Numbered from the stretch's first letter, positions 1 through 9,076 are shown. The stretch is DNA of 64,000 bases from Candidatus Nanosynbacter sp. TM7-053 (GCF_022828375.1 NZ_JAJQJX010000001.1:1-64000); one strand, 5' to 3'. Numbers and translations are program-made. The notes: generated by a model from the sequence alone, not told the origin.

Positions 1-42
1 GAGCAACTACATATCCTTGCGTTGCTATGTCTTGGTGAATAG

Positions 43-608
43 AATTTTATTAAAGGAGCTACAGTATGCAAATTAAAAAACGCCACATTCTATCAACAGG
101 ACATGACGAACGACGGCAAGAAGCTGCTTATATCATCGCTTGATAGAATATGGCAGGAGCGTAGAAAGAGTGCTTCGCTAGAAAAGGCGCAAATGCGGAG
201 AGACATACAGACCTTAGAGAAGCAGGTCGATGAATTGGTCGAGGCTGCTATTGCGCCTCAAATTCTCCTATAAAAGACGACATTATGAAAAAGATAGCGA
301 TACACAAGAATAAGCTTGTTGAATTAGAAGATAGGATTGAGTCTCTGGAAGACATAAACGAACAAGACAAGGCTCGATTCATGGAGTTTACCCTGGAGAG
401 GGCCGAGCAAATGTGGCGACATTTTTTGCAGTTACCAAAAGATAAGCTACTACAGTGTAAACAATTGCTAATTCCTGCTGGATTCTGGGTTGACGAAAAC
501 GAAAATGTTTACACTCCTGAAATCAGCGTACTTTACAGATTAGCTACAAACAAAAAAGACCTTTCAGAGCTTGAAAAGTCTTTCATGGTGCGGGTAAGGA
601 GACTCTAA
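43..608 (+). pseudogene. Decayed serine recombinase, C-terminal part
   Basis: Two overlapping reading frames together resemble the coiled-coil and C-terminal region of large serine recombinases. Frame 1 (43-273) gives a helical stretch ending in QTLEKQVDELVEAA. Frame 3 (open from 234, first ATG 285) continues it as ASNSPIKDDI, then LVELEDRIESLE and the family-typical tail VYTPEISVLYRL. A net 1- or 2-base indel near 255-262 separates the halves, and an in-frame TAG lies at 40-42, so the gene is probably dead; the window edge hides the catalytic domain. The last codons run into tRNA-Gly(GCC) on the other strand, as expected for an integrase sitting at a tRNA attachment site. The 285-608 frame alone could still make 107 residues. 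Family call is by motif recognition. Confidence 0.7.
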
Positions 609-661
609 CTCCTGGCCTCTTCCATGGCAAGGAAGCGCTCTAACAACTGAGCTATACCCGC
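586..661 (-). tRNA. tRNA-Gly(GCC)
   Basis: A full cloverleaf folds on the minus strand: acceptor GCGGGTA/TACCCGC, D arm GCTC/GAGC, anticodon stem CTTCC/GGAAG with loop TTGCCAT (anticodon GCC), T stem AGGAG/CTCCT, encoded CCA. The D loop reads AGTTGTTA and the T loop TTAGAGT, so the usual G19 and C56 are replaced by U19 and A56, which could still pair. The 3' end lies inside the recombinase reading frame; the A56 change creates that frame's TAA stop on the opposite strand. Confidence 0.9.
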
Positions 662-710
662 ATGTTGTTCACGATTTATTGTAACAAAGTCGTGAATGAA
701 ATGCAATATT

Positions 711-786
711 TGGTGGCTCCTCCCAGACTTGAACTGGGGACACAAGGCTCTTCAGGCCTCTGCTCTACCAACTGAGCTAAAGAGCC
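711..786 (-). tRNA. tRNA-Phe(GAA)
   Basis: Minus-strand cloverleaf with acceptor GGCTCTT/AGGAGCC, D arm GCTC/GAGC, anticodon stem GAGGC/GCCTT, loop CTGAAGA (anticodon GAA), T loop TTCAAGT and encoded CCA. The D loop AGTTGGTA keeps the normal G18G19, unlike the neighbouring tRNA-Gly(GCC). Position 37 is G rather than the A common in bacterial tRNA-Phe. Confidence 0.93.
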
Positions 787-814
787 ACAAACTTGCTATT
801 TAATTGTACTAAAG

Positions 815-843
815 TTGTCGCCATCTGGCAAGGGTGTTATAAT
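815..843 (+). promoter_or_regulatory. Promoter of tRNA-Gly(CCC)
   Basis: TTGTCG (815-820) and TATAAT (838-843) are separated by exactly 17 nt and lie 10 nt upstream of the tRNA 5' end. Confidence 0.7.
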
Positions 844-853
844 TTTATCGAGC

Positions 854-928
854 GCGGGTGTCGTATAGCGGCTATTATGTGACCTTCCCAAGGTTGAGAT
901 GGGAGTTCGACTCTCCCCATCCGCACCA
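854..928 (+). tRNA. tRNA-Gly(CCC)
   Basis: Acceptor GCGGGTG pairs with CATCCGC. The anticodon loop TTCCCAA gives anticodon CCC, the T loop is TTCGACT, and CCA is encoded at 926-928. The D stem GTAT/ATGT uses wobble pairs. It has its own promoter (815-843) and terminator (950-982). Confidence 0.9.
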
Positions 929-949
929 TCATGATTTGTTAAATTGGCA

Positions 950-982
950 AACACTTGAAGTTTAAGTTTCGAGTGTTTTTAT
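950..982 (+). terminator. Terminator after tRNA-Gly(CCC)
   Basis: Stem AACACT (950-955) pairs with AGTGTT (972-977), extended by GAA/TTC, and is followed by a T run. Confidence 0.65.
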
Positions 983-1009
983 TATTTTTAGTGTATAATC
1001 ATAAGCAAT

Positions 1010-1663
1010 ATGTATTACGTGAATCGTATTGAATTGGGTAAGATATTGGCTGATCGTTTAATGGAGTTAAAGGGTCAAGGAGCTGTGGTGATTGCATTGA
1101 GGGAAGAATCTTTGACGGCGTGTATTGGCTTGGCCAGCGAAATTAATGCTTGGGTGTTTCCTTTACTTAGTCGTCGGATAACTATTCCGGGTGACCCGAG
1201 ACCTATGGGACTTATTGACCCAGCAGGAATATTTACGTGGAGTCCTGATTTAGAAAAAGTTCAGCGCGATGGAATTGAAATGGAATCTCACGGAGTATTA
1301 GAGGATGCAAAACGTCAGGCATTTTCAGATCTTAATCGTGTGCTCGACCAATACGGTCAGTTTTCAAAAGACTCGCTGAATGGTCGGGTATTATTATTGA
1401 CAGGAGACATTGTAGAAGATCGTCTGGAAATTGCGATGGCACTTGAGTACCTTAAGAGTGTACGATATAAAGCCATTTATGGCTTAGGTGGCAACGTAGA
1501 CAGCTTGGCCGCCGATTATTATCATATACAAACAGACAAAAGTGTCGCGCTTGACGTAATGACCCATATGTTTCCTGCTGAACATTATTTTGAACAAAAA
1601 GATAGCTACACTCCAGAAGAATGTAGATTATTGGTAACGAATATTTCACAATATTGGACATAA
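1010..1663 (+). CDS. Predicted phosphoribosyltransferase-like protein (COG1926 type)
   Basis: 217 residues. The N-terminal half follows the pattern of COG1926-type phosphoribosyltransferases: a lead helix (LGKILADRLMEL), a beta strand (AVVIAL), then ITIPGDPRPMGLIDPAG where these proteins have a V/I-PGHPE-MGAIA-like segment. The place where a PRPP loop would be (VLLLTGDIVEDRLEIA) keeps the strand but lacks the usual DDG-TG signature, so activity is doubtful. TATAAT at 994-999 is 10 nt from the ATG, giving an almost leaderless mRNA. Only 12 nt separate the stop from moxR, so it probably heads that operon. It may act in regulation or in an undefined nucleotide step. Confidence 0.6.
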   Translation: MYYVNRIELGKILADRLMELKGQGAVVIALREESLTACIGLASEINAWVFPLLSRRITIPGDPRPMGLIDPAGIFTWSPDLEKVQRDGIEMESHGVLEDAKRQAFSDLNRVLDQYGQFSKDSLNGRVLLLTGDIVEDRLEIAMALEYLKSVRYKAIYGLGGNVDSLAADYYHIQTDKSVALDVMTHMFPAEHYFEQKDSYTPEECRLLVTNISQYWT

Positions 1664-1675
1664 AGAAAGGACTAT

Positions 1676-2791
1676 ATGGATCCAAATAACGTTAACCCAT
1701 TATTACAACAGCCGCCTCAGCCAGTTGCTATGCCAATACCGCCTCAGCCAATGGTGCAGCCGACAGGTGTCACGCCAACTGATTTTCGACCAAGTTCTAG
1801 TGTTTTATCTAGTGATGAACTGAGTAGCGCGCAGGCGATTATTAAAACGATTTCTGAGGCGTTTTCTTCTCGAGTGGTTGGGCAGGAAAATCTTCGCACG
1901 GCGCTTATAGTTAGTGTGATTACTGGAGGTCACATCTTACTAGAGAGTGTACCGGGGCTCGCAAAAACTACGGCGGTACAGACGTTGGCTGCGAGTGTCC
2001 ATGGATCGTTTAAGCGTATCCAGTGCACACCAGATTTGTTGCCTAGTGATATTATCGGAACTCAGATTTACGATTATAATAAGGGGCAATTCCGAACTGA
2101 GCTCGGGCCGGTTCATGCTAATTTCGTGTTGCTGGATGAGATTAACCGCTCGAGTGCGAAAACTCAAAGTGCTATGCTGGAAGCGATGCAGGAGAAACAG
2201 ACCAGCATTGGCGGTGAGCGTTATGATTTACCGCGACCGTTTATGGTTTTAGCTACTCAAAACCCGATCGAACAAGAAGGTACTTATGAATTGCCAGAGG
2301 CACAATTGGACAGATTCCTATTAAAGGAAATTTTGTGGTATCCAGACTCTGGGGAGGAATTGGAGATTCTTAAACGCATTGAGTCTGGCAAATTGGGGGC
2401 GGATTTGGATGCTAGTGATTTGCCGCAAGTGGAATTGTCTGCCATTGAAACCTTGCAGAAGTTGGTGAAAAAAGTATATATCGACGATTCGGTCAAGTCA
2501 TATATTGTGCAGATCGTGTCGGCTACTCGCAATCCGGGGTCTGTCATTTCACCTGATATGGCACGCTATGTTCAATATGGCGGAAGTCCACGTGCTAGTA
2601 TTGCGTTTTTGCAAGTTGCTAAGGCATTGGCGCTAATGAGCGGTCGCGATTATGTAATTCCAGAAGACGTCAAACAGCTGCGATACAGTGTATTGCGACA
2701 TCGTATTATTTTGAATTTTGAGGCTGTGGCTGACCAAATCCATGCTGAAGCCATTATTGATGCAATTTTTAACGCCGTAACTGCTCCATAA
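1676..2791 (+). CDS. MoxR-family AAA+ ATPase
   Basis: 371 residues. A Pro/Gln-rich N-terminal tail (about residues 8-38) precedes the AAA+ core. Walker A is ESVPGLAKTT (90-99), the variant typical of MoxR proteins; Walker B with its DE is VLLDEINR (151-158), followed by a sensor segment LATQNPIEQEG and an R-finger region LPEAQLDRF. MoxR ATPases act as chaperones with VWA-domain partners, and DUF58 plus two VWA proteins follow directly (1-nt gap to the next gene). A GA-rich ribosome-binding site lies just upstream of the ATG. Known partners in other bacteria serve cell-envelope integrity or metal-cofactor insertion; the substrate here is unknown. Confidence 0.92.
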   Translation: MDPNNVNPLLQQPPQPVAMPIPPQPMVQPTGVTPTDFRPSSSVLSSDELSSAQAIIKTISEAFSSRVVGQENLRTALIVSVITGGHILLESVPGLAKTTAVQTLAASVHGSFKRIQCTPDLLPSDIIGTQIYDYNKGQFRTELGPVHANFVLLDEINRSSAKTQSAMLEAMQEKQTSIGGERYDLPRPFMVLATQNPIEQEGTYELPEAQLDRFLLKEILWYPDSGEELEILKRIESGKLGADLDASDLPQVELSAIETLQKLVKKVYIDDSVKSYIVQIVSATRNPGSVISPDMARYVQYGGSPRASIAFLQVAKALALMSGRDYVIPEDVKQLRYSVLRHRIILNFEAVADQIHAEAIIDAIFNAVTAP

Positions 2792-2792
2792 T

Positions 2793-3668
2793 ATGCCAAG
2801 TCTACTTGTCAAAGTCAAAGCTAAGATGACTCTGCACGCTCATGAGAAAGTGAGAGGTCTTTTAGAGGGGCAATACGGTTCTGTTTTTAAGGGGCGTAGT
2901 TTGGACTTTGATGACCTACGTGAATACCTGCCAGGTGATGATATCAAGGATATTGATTGGCGGGCAACGGCGCGTAGCGGTAGCACTAGAATTAGGCGAT
3001 ATGTAGCGGTGCGTAAGCATAATATTTTGTTAGTGGTTGATACTGGTCGAAGTATGGCGGCAACTAGCGAGGATGGCGATAGTAAGCGTGATGTTAGCGT
3101 GATGATTGCTGGGATTTTAAGCTATATCGCGCTTAAGCATGGCGATTTGGTAGGTTTGGTGGCGGGAGATTCTCGAAGCAATTATCACTTGTCTTTTAAA
3201 GGCGGCAACTCACATGTTGAGCAATTATTGCAGCAAATTCACAAATCGACAAATTTGGACTCTGCGCCGAGCCGAATTGCTAATCAATTGGAATATATAT
3301 CACAGCATCTGCGACGTAAAATGATGCTAGTTATTATTACTGATGAAAGTGAGATTACAGAAGAATGCCAACAGGTTTTGCGGCGACTGCGAGCGCAACA
3401 TGAGATTGTTTGGGTGACTATCGGTGACTATTCAGGCCTAAATTGTAATCATGAATCGTACGATATTGATGGGCTGGCTAGTTTACCGTATTTTATCCGT
3501 AAGCAGGGGCAGATTCTACAGGAATTTAATAACTATCGAAATCAGCTTAGACTATCGCATACAAAAACGCTTGATAGATTAGGGATAGTTAGTGGCTATG
3601 TTTCTGGTGATCGTAATGTGGTTAGTGAATTATTTAAGATATTGGAGAGACAACGGCATGTCAAATAA
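2793..3668 (+). CDS. DUF58 protein with VWA-like core
   Basis: 291 residues. The signature region (about 35-65) includes DFDDLREYLPGDDIKDIDW, the hallmark of DUF58. It is followed by a VWA-like strand LLVVDTGRSMA whose metal site is DTGRS instead of the canonical DxSxS. No membrane segment is evident. The gene overlaps the next by 11 nt, consistent with translational coupling in a MoxR-DUF58-BatA-type operon. These proteins are thought to bridge the ATPase and the membrane VWA proteins. Confidence 0.88.
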   Translation: MPSLLVKVKAKMTLHAHEKVRGLLEGQYGSVFKGRSLDFDDLREYLPGDDIKDIDWRATARSGSTRIRRYVAVRKHNILLVVDTGRSMAATSEDGDSKRDVSVMIAGILSYIALKHGDLVGLVAGDSRSNYHLSFKGGNSHVEQLLQQIHKSTNLDSAPSRIANQLEYISQHLRRKMMLVIITDESEITEECQQVLRRLRAQHEIVWVTIGDYSGLNCNHESYDIDGLASLPYFIRKQGQILQEFNNYRNQLRLSHTKTLDRLGIVSGYVSGDRNVVSELFKILERQRHVK

Positions 3669-4137
3669 ATTAGAATTGCGTGAATGGGTGGATTATCAGC
3701 CGATTTGGCTGGTAATTGGATTGATCTTGCTTGTCTTATTGGTGGTGTGGTATTTTTTTGTGTTTTTCAGTACGAGGCGCAGAAAACAGCAGACATTGGC
3801 AACATTAAAGCCTAGGCCATATATTCCGCCAGATTTGACTAATCTCAAAGCGAAATATCAGACGCTGATCGATGAAGTGGAACAGAAGTACACGACAAAG
3901 GAATTGTCTGCGCGTCAGGTTCATCAGAAATTGAGCTATCTTTTGCGAATGTTTGTATTTGAGACACGCGGGCATCGAGTTGATACGTTGACGCTGAACG
4001 ATTTGAAAAAGACGCGATACAGTGAATTGACTAAGGCTATTGAACAATTTTATATGCCAGAGTTTGCTGCTGTTGAGCGCGGAAATGTCCATGAAGCATT
4101 AGAGCTATCCAGAAAGGTGGTGGCTGAATGGAACTAG
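3658..4137 (+). CDS. Single-pass membrane protein of the MoxR/Bat operon
   Basis: 159 residues from the ATG at 3658; a longer frame upstream is only overlap with the preceding gene. One strong transmembrane helix (about residues 17-38, LVIGLILLVLLVVWYFFVFF) is followed by a basic stretch and a soluble helical domain. Its place between the DUF58 gene and the first VWA gene matches the DUF4381-like small membrane component of Bat operons. It overlaps the next gene by 10 nt. The family is assigned from position and topology only. Confidence 0.75.
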   Translation: MSNKLELREWVDYQPIWLVIGLILLVLLVVWYFFVFFSTRRRKQQTLATLKPRPYIPPDLTNLKAKYQTLIDEVEQKYTTKELSARQVHQKLSYLLRMFVFETRGHRVDTLTLNDLKKTRYSELTKAIEQFYMPEFAAVERGNVHEALELSRKVVAEWN

Positions 4138-5162
4138 TAGCTTGGCGGTTGTCGTTATTACTGATATTGGTGTTGGTGATTGCGGGTGCTGTCTCGCGAT
4201 TGCGTAATAAGAAACGCCAACCTAAAATTGCGGGAACTTCTTTGCCAGTAGCTAATTCTTATAGATTAATCCGATTGCCTGAATATCAAAAATACTTTAG
4301 GCGATACAAACATCTGATATCGGTAGCTTTATTGATAGTCGCCATGTCTGTTGTTATGATTATTATCTTGGCGGGGAGACCGACAACAAAGACGGTGATT
4401 GAGCCGGAGTCGCGCAATCGTGATATTATGCTGTGTCTAGATGTTTCTGGATCTATGTATGAAGCTGACTCTGAGATCTTGAGAGTCTACGCAGAGCTTT
4501 CTAAAGGATTTAAAGGTGAGAGAATTGGTCTGGTGTTGTTTGATAGCTCGCCGGTTGTTGTTTTTCCTCTGACGGACGATTATGATTTTGTAACAAAACA
4601 GCTTGAATCTGCTGCTGAAGCATTTAAGTATTCTTTTAGTGGCAAGTATAACTCCGAGAAAACAAAGCGCATATATGATTTGATAAGTGGCGTATATGAG
4701 GGGGATGGCTCGTCGCTAATTGGGGATGGACTGGCTGGTTGTGTTAATCGTTTTGACAAGCTAGATCATAAACGTTCGCGGTCGATAATATTTGGAACTG
4801 ATAATTACCTGGCGGGAAGGCCAGTAGTTACACTAAAGGAGGCGGCTGAATATGCCAAAGATAAAGACATTCGCGTTTACGGTATTAATCCGGCAGATTA
4901 TTCAACAGGTGGCAAATATGGATCTACATCGGAAAAAGTCAAAGAGTTCAAGGAGTCGATGTTGCTGACGAATGGCGATTATTATAAAATGACTGATATT
5001 GGCGCTGTATCATCTATCATCAATAAAGTTACAGAGCAGGAGGCAACGCGATTTAAGGGAACTCCACAGATAGTTTACAGTGATCAGACAGTAATATTTT
5101 TAGCTATTTTGCTAATTAGCTTTATTGCTTTAATGATAATTTCATGGAGATTGCGCGTATGA
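4128..5162 (+). CDS. Membrane VWA-domain protein (BatA-like)
   Basis: 344 residues. There are two N-terminal transmembrane helices (about 6-22 and 63-85), a VWA domain beginning RDIMLCLDVSGSMYEAD with an intact MIDAS motif DVSGS, and a C-terminal helix (about 318-338). This is the BatA layout: a VWA domain held between membrane anchors. The stop TGA overlaps the next start as ATGA (5159-5162). In Bacteroides and other bacteria, Bat proteins protect the envelope or respond to stress; the role here is inferred. Confidence 0.85.
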   Translation: MELVAWRLSLLLILVLVIAGAVSRLRNKKRQPKIAGTSLPVANSYRLIRLPEYQKYFRRYKHLISVALLIVAMSVVMIIILAGRPTTKTVIEPESRNRDIMLCLDVSGSMYEADSEILRVYAELSKGFKGERIGLVLFDSSPVVVFPLTDDYDFVTKQLESAAEAFKYSFSGKYNSEKTKRIYDLISGVYEGDGSSLIGDGLAGCVNRFDKLDHKRSRSIIFGTDNYLAGRPVVTLKEAAEYAKDKDIRVYGINPADYSTGGKYGSTSEKVKEFKESMLLTNGDYYKMTDIGAVSSIINKVTEQEATRFKGTPQIVYSDQTVIFLAILLISFIALMIISWRLRV

Positions 5163-6172
5163 TTTTACAGCCGCTTTTATCGTGGTGGATTTTGGCGATT
5201 ATATTTTTACCAATAGTCATATTCTGTGTTTGGCTTATTGTAATAAACAAGACTGCTCGTAAAAGTTGGACGCGTCGCTTGGCGATAATTATCCTAATAT
5301 TGCTGGCTTTCTTGCGTCCATCTATTCCTGGCGTGTCGAAGCATACTGGCAATGCATCGCTAGACGTATTTTTTATAATTGACGCTACGTATAGTGTCAA
5401 GGCGATGGATTATGATGGGAATAAAGAGCGATTAGAGGGAATTAGAAAAGATGTAAAAGACATTGCCGCCAAGCTGGTGGGGGCTCGGTTTAGTGTGGTG
5501 ATTTTTGACACTAGCGCATATGTAGCGCTACCTTTAACCTCAGACACTTCAACACTAGCTTCAACAGTCGACACTATACAGCCGCAATATGAATTTTATG
5601 GCAAGGGCAGTTCGATCGATATGCCATTAGAGATAACAGAGAAAGAATTATCTCGCGTTAGTAAGGTGTCTCCTGGTCGGGGACTAGTGTTATTCTATCT
5701 AGGCGATGGCGAGCAAACAGAGGAAGAGAAGCCCAAATCATTTAGTCCTATAAAAAAATATATCAAAGGCGGCGCAGTCCTTGGCTATGGCACGAGCTCT
5801 GGCGGTAAAATGCACGGTCCCTTTTGGGGTACAAAATACCAATCGGATAGTCAAGAATTTATCAAGGATCTTAGTACGGGCAATTATCCAGCGCCCGATG
5901 CTTTGTCAAAAATAGACGAAGCTAACTTAAAAAATATCGCTGATCAAGCGGGAATTAAATATATCCATCGTACTAAACCGGGCGAGATAGAAGAAGTAAC
6001 GAAGGCCATTGATATAGGCTCAATCGTTCGTCAAAATAAGGAAGCGTCTTCGTATGATGATATTTCGTGGATGTTTATGCCACTAATCTTGCTATTGATA
6101 TGCTTTGACGCAGGAGCTATTTATCATACGTTTCAGAATTTAAGGCGTCAACAAAAACGGAGTAAGTTATGA
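5159..6172 (+). CDS. Membrane VWA-domain protein (BatB-like)
   Basis: 337 residues from the ATG at 5159. This start gives the ATGA overlap with the upstream stop and has a GGAGA ribosome-binding site 8 nt away; an ATG at 5144 would begin inside the upstream gene. Two N-terminal membrane helices precede a VWA domain starting LDVFFIIDATYSVKA. The MIDAS is DATYS, with Thr in place of the first Ser. A C-terminal helix (PLILLLICFDAGAIY) re-anchors the protein. It is probably a diverged partner of the preceding VWA protein. Confidence 0.82.
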   Translation: MILQPLLSWWILAIIFLPIVIFCVWLIVINKTARKSWTRRLAIIILILLAFLRPSIPGVSKHTGNASLDVFFIIDATYSVKAMDYDGNKERLEGIRKDVKDIAAKLVGARFSVVIFDTSAYVALPLTSDTSTLASTVDTIQPQYEFYGKGSSIDMPLEITEKELSRVSKVSPGRGLVLFYLGDGEQTEEEKPKSFSPIKKYIKGGAVLGYGTSSGGKMHGPFWGTKYQSDSQEFIKDLSTGNYPAPDALSKIDEANLKNIADQAGIKYIHRTKPGEIEEVTKAIDIGSIVRQNKEASSYDDISWMFMPLILLLICFDAGAIYHTFQNLRRQQKRSKL

Positions 6173-7017
6173 GTAGAAGACCTTTTGATTTAGCAAAATT
6201 AGATTTTGAGGGTATACGATTACGCAAGCGTAAGAAATTATTACTATTTTCGTCATTACCGGTTGGTGTAGTGATGTTGATTACAATAAAAATGCTAAGT
6301 CTTCCCATACTGTCTGGCGTTGCGCATATGAATTACGGTCAATCTCAGAATGATAGTGCGATCTCATGGTTGCAGCCGCTGACTTGGGCGAATTGGATGG
6401 AGCCGTACAAAGTTTATTTTAATCAAGGCAATGCTTATTTCAAATCTGGAAAATATGATCAATCCGAAGGAAAATTTCGCCAAGCTTTAGAGTCTGTACC
6501 TGAGGCGAAAGAGTGTGATGTGCGTATTAATTTAGCATTGAGTATTGAGCAGCAAGCTGATAGACTGCTATCAGAGAAAAAATACGATGCCGCAATTTTG
6601 AAGTATGACGATGCTAAGGCAGTTCTTTACGACGGTGAAGATAGCTGTAGCGTCAGGTTTCATAATAAGATGACAGAAAGTGATAATAGCAACGATTCTG
6701 ATGACAAAGAAAACGACAATCAGCAAGGAAGTGATAATTCTGGTGACAATAGCCGGGACGTACGTAACATTGAAAAACGAATTAAGGTCAAGTCAAGTTC
6801 CGCAAAGCAGCGCAGGAACGATGACAAGATAACACAAACTGACGAGAAAGACAGCTCTACTAAGGATTTGAAGGACACTGAACAGAAAATGAAGAAGCTT
6901 GAAGATAATGCTAATAAGGCTCAGAAGAAGCGTGTTGAGCGTAACCAACAAAATAGACATAATGAAGATTATGAGAAAAATCACGGCAAAAGTGATTATA
7001 GAAAGAAATCTTGGTAA
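6169..7017 (+). CDS. TPR protein with charged tail (BatE/BatC-like)
   Basis: 282 residues; the start overlaps the previous stop as ATGA. One transmembrane helix (about 23-45) is followed by tetratricopeptide-like repeats: YKVYFNQGNAYFKSGKYDQS, then a second unit around SEKKYDAAILKYDDA. The last ~120 residues are highly charged, rich in Asn, Asp, Lys and Ser, and likely disordered. TPR proteins close many Bat operons, so this is probably the last gene of the unit. It faces the slipin gene convergently with a 3-nt gap and no obvious terminator between them. Confidence 0.75.
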   Translation: MSRRPFDLAKLDFEGIRLRKRKKLLLFSSLPVGVVMLITIKMLSLPILSGVAHMNYGQSQNDSAISWLQPLTWANWMEPYKVYFNQGNAYFKSGKYDQSEGKFRQALESVPEAKECDVRINLALSIEQQADRLLSEKKYDAAILKYDDAKAVLYDGEDSCSVRFHNKMTESDNSNDSDDKENDNQQGSDNSGDNSRDVRNIEKRIKVKSSSAKQRRNDDKITQTDEKDSSTKDLKDTEQKMKKLEDNANKAQKKRVERNQQNRHNEDYEKNHGKSDYRKKSW

Positions 7018-7020
7018 GTT

Positions 7021-7767
7021 CTATTTTTTGCCGCCACGGATTGCGTCGATGAGTTCGATAGGGAATAACATCATCGTCTTTTGACTTGGCTCTGTAGAGA
7101 TTCGCTCTAAGGTGTTCAATGTTCGTAGATTGATAGCGCCTTGAGTTTTTGCTAGGATTTCTGCGGCTTGGGCTAATGTTTCGGCTGCAGCTTTTTCACC
7201 GTCAGCATTGATGATGTTGGCGCGGCGCTCGCGTTCTGCTTCGGCTTGTTTGGCCATAGCACGTTTCATATCGCCAGGAAGCTCGATGTTCTGAATCTTA
7301 ACGTTTTCGACATCGATACCCCATTTGTCAGTTTCGGCATCAACAATTTCCTTGATCTGCTGAGAAATCTCTTCGCGCTTGGCGAGCAAATCGTCCATGT
7401 CAACGTTACCAGTGACGTCGCGCAGTGCTGCTTGGGCAAATTGGCTAGTCGCGTAAATATAGTTCGTGGTTTCTAACACGGCTTTTGGCGCGTTGATAAC
7501 TCGGAAATAAACTACCGCATCAACGCCGACCGTGACGTTGTCTTTGGTGATGACTTCTTGTTTTGGAACGTCAATTGGAGTTGAACGAATATCGACCAAC
7601 ATCATTGTCTGCAATCCTGGAATGACGACTCTTAATCCTGGTTCACGAACGCCGGTGAATCGGCCAAGTGTTAAAACCACGCCGCGCTGATATTGATTGA
7701 CGATTTTAATGCCACCAAGCACATAAAGCCCGATAGATACTAAGATTATTACTACAAATGCTCCCAT
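7021..7767 (-). CDS. SPFH-domain membrane protein (slipin/stomatin-like)
   Basis: 248 residues. An N-terminal membrane segment (about 3-20) is followed by an SPFH domain: VNQYQRGVVLTLGRF, VREPGLRVVIPGLQ, VDAVVYFRV, and a helical region with DVTGNVDMDDLLAKREEIS. The C-terminal coiled coil is rich in Ala, Glu and Arg. Slipins oligomerise at membrane microdomains, often with an NfeD protease partner; no NfeD gene is visible here. A possible promoter is TACAAT about 25 nt upstream of the start, and a GGAGG site precedes the ATG. Confidence 0.9.
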   Translation of the reverse strand: MGAFVVIILVSIGLYVLGGIKIVNQYQRGVVLTLGRFTGVREPGLRVVIPGLQTMMLVDIRSTPIDVPKQEVITKDNVTVGVDAVVYFRVINAPKAVLETTNYIYATSQFAQAALRDVTGNVDMDDLLAKREEISQQIKEIVDAETDKWGIDVENVKIQNIELPGDMKRAMAKQAEAERERRANIINADGEKAAAETLAQAAEILAKTQGAINLRTLNTLERISTEPSQKTMMLFPIELIDAIRGGKK

Positions 7768-7868
7768 TTTTCCTCCTATTTATATAGATCTATTGTAGCA
7801 TTTTGTGCGAGGAAAGTGTAACGGCGGACGACTTTTTGTCTTTATGGATTTCGCGATATAATGGAAGT

Positions 7869-9041
7869 ATGAGTGATAGTAGGCAGCCGCTGGCTGAGCG
7901 GTTGAGACCGCAGACGTTGGACGAGGTGATAGGACAGAGTCATTTGCTTGGTGAGGGCGAGTTGTTGAGGCGAATCGTTAAGAATGGCGAGCCGGTCAGT
8001 TTGATATTGTGGGGTCCGCCGGGGACTGGGAAGACGACATTGGCGCGGATTATTGCGCGTGAGGTGAAGGCGGAGTTTATTGAATTATCGGCAGTTATAA
8101 GCGGAAAAAAGGACGTTGAACAGGTAATTGAACACGCCCGTCAAAATTGGAATTTAGGACTTAGAACAATTCTATTCGTTGACGAAATTCATCGCTTCAA
8201 TAAAGCACAACAAGACGCGTTTTTGCCGCACGTTGAGAGTGGACTAATTACGTTAATCGGTGCAACGACCGAGAATCCGAGCTTTGAAGTCATTACGCCG
8301 CTACTGTCGCGTTCACGGGTTTTGGTTCTTCAGCGATTGACAAAAGACGAAATCATATCTGTATTAAAAAGAGCGCTGAAAGTCCTGAAAAAGTCCAAGC
8401 AAGTTTCACCCAAGGCACTGGATTATTTGGCGGAGTTATCAGATGGAGACGCAAGGGTAGCACTGGGAAATTTGGAATTGGTGCTGAGTTTTAATGAAAA
8501 AGTAACGCCGGAAGTGGTGAAGGCGGCAGCTCAGAAGCGACTTCCAGGCTATGATAAAAAAGGTGATTCGCATTACGACGTGATTTCCGCTTTTATCAAG
8601 TCGCTAAGAGGTAGTGACGTGACGGCTGCGACGTATTATTTGGCGCGAATGATTGACGCGGGCGAGGATCCGAAGTTTATTGCTCGGCGAATGGTGATTT
8701 TTGCATCGGAAGATATCGGGCTGGCGGGTAATGGTGCGCTGAGCTTGGCAATTGCGACGTTTGAGGCTGTCGAGCGCGTCGGCCTTCCGGAGGCGAAGTA
8801 TAATTTATTCCATTGCGCTATTGCGTTGGCTCGTAGTCAGAAGTCGCGTGAAATTACCGATTTAATGCACGGCGCTTTTGAATTGGCGCGTAAATATCCG
8901 AATTCTCCCGTGCCGTTGCATCTCAGAAACGCTCCGACCAAATTGATGAAAGATTTGGGCTATAACAAGGACTACAAGTGGCAAGCTGGTTTTAAGCATG
9001 ACAAAGGATTTTTACCAGAGGAAATTAAGGATGTGGTATAA
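7869..9041 (+). CDS. rarA: Replication-associated recombination protein A (AAA+ ATPase)
   Basis: 390 residues from the ATG at 7869. RarA/MgsA family: [18 protein letters not shown], Walker [10 protein letters not shown], Walker [19 protein letters not shown], sensor [11 protein letters not shown], and the family-typical C-terminal tetramerisation region with [17 protein letters not shown] and EDIGLAG. It acts at stalled replication forks. TATAAT at 7857-7862 ends 6 nt before the ATG, so the transcript is probably leaderless; frames extending upstream to 7803 would lie in the promoter. Confidence 0.95.
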   Translation: MSDSRQPLAERLRPQTLDEVIGQSHLLGEGELLRRIVKNGEPVSLILWGPPGTGKTTLARIIAREVKAEFIELSAVISGKKDVEQVIEHARQNWNLGLRTILFVDEIHRFNKAQQDAFLPHVESGLITLIGATTENPSFEVITPLLSRSRVLVLQRLTKDEIISVLKRALKVLKKSKQVSPKALDYLAELSDGDARVALGNLELVLSFNEKVTPEVVKAAAQKRLPGYDKKGDSHYDVISAFIKSLRGSDVTAATYYLARMIDAGEDPKFIARRMVIFASEDIGLAGNGALSLAIATFEAVERVGLPEAKYNLFHCAIALARSQKSREITDLMHGAFELARKYPNSPVPLHLRNAPTKLMKDLGYNKDYKWQAGFKHDKGFLPEEIKDVV

Positions 9042-9076
9042 TTGGCATATCAATATTCTTAAAAGGAGAAGTTAAT

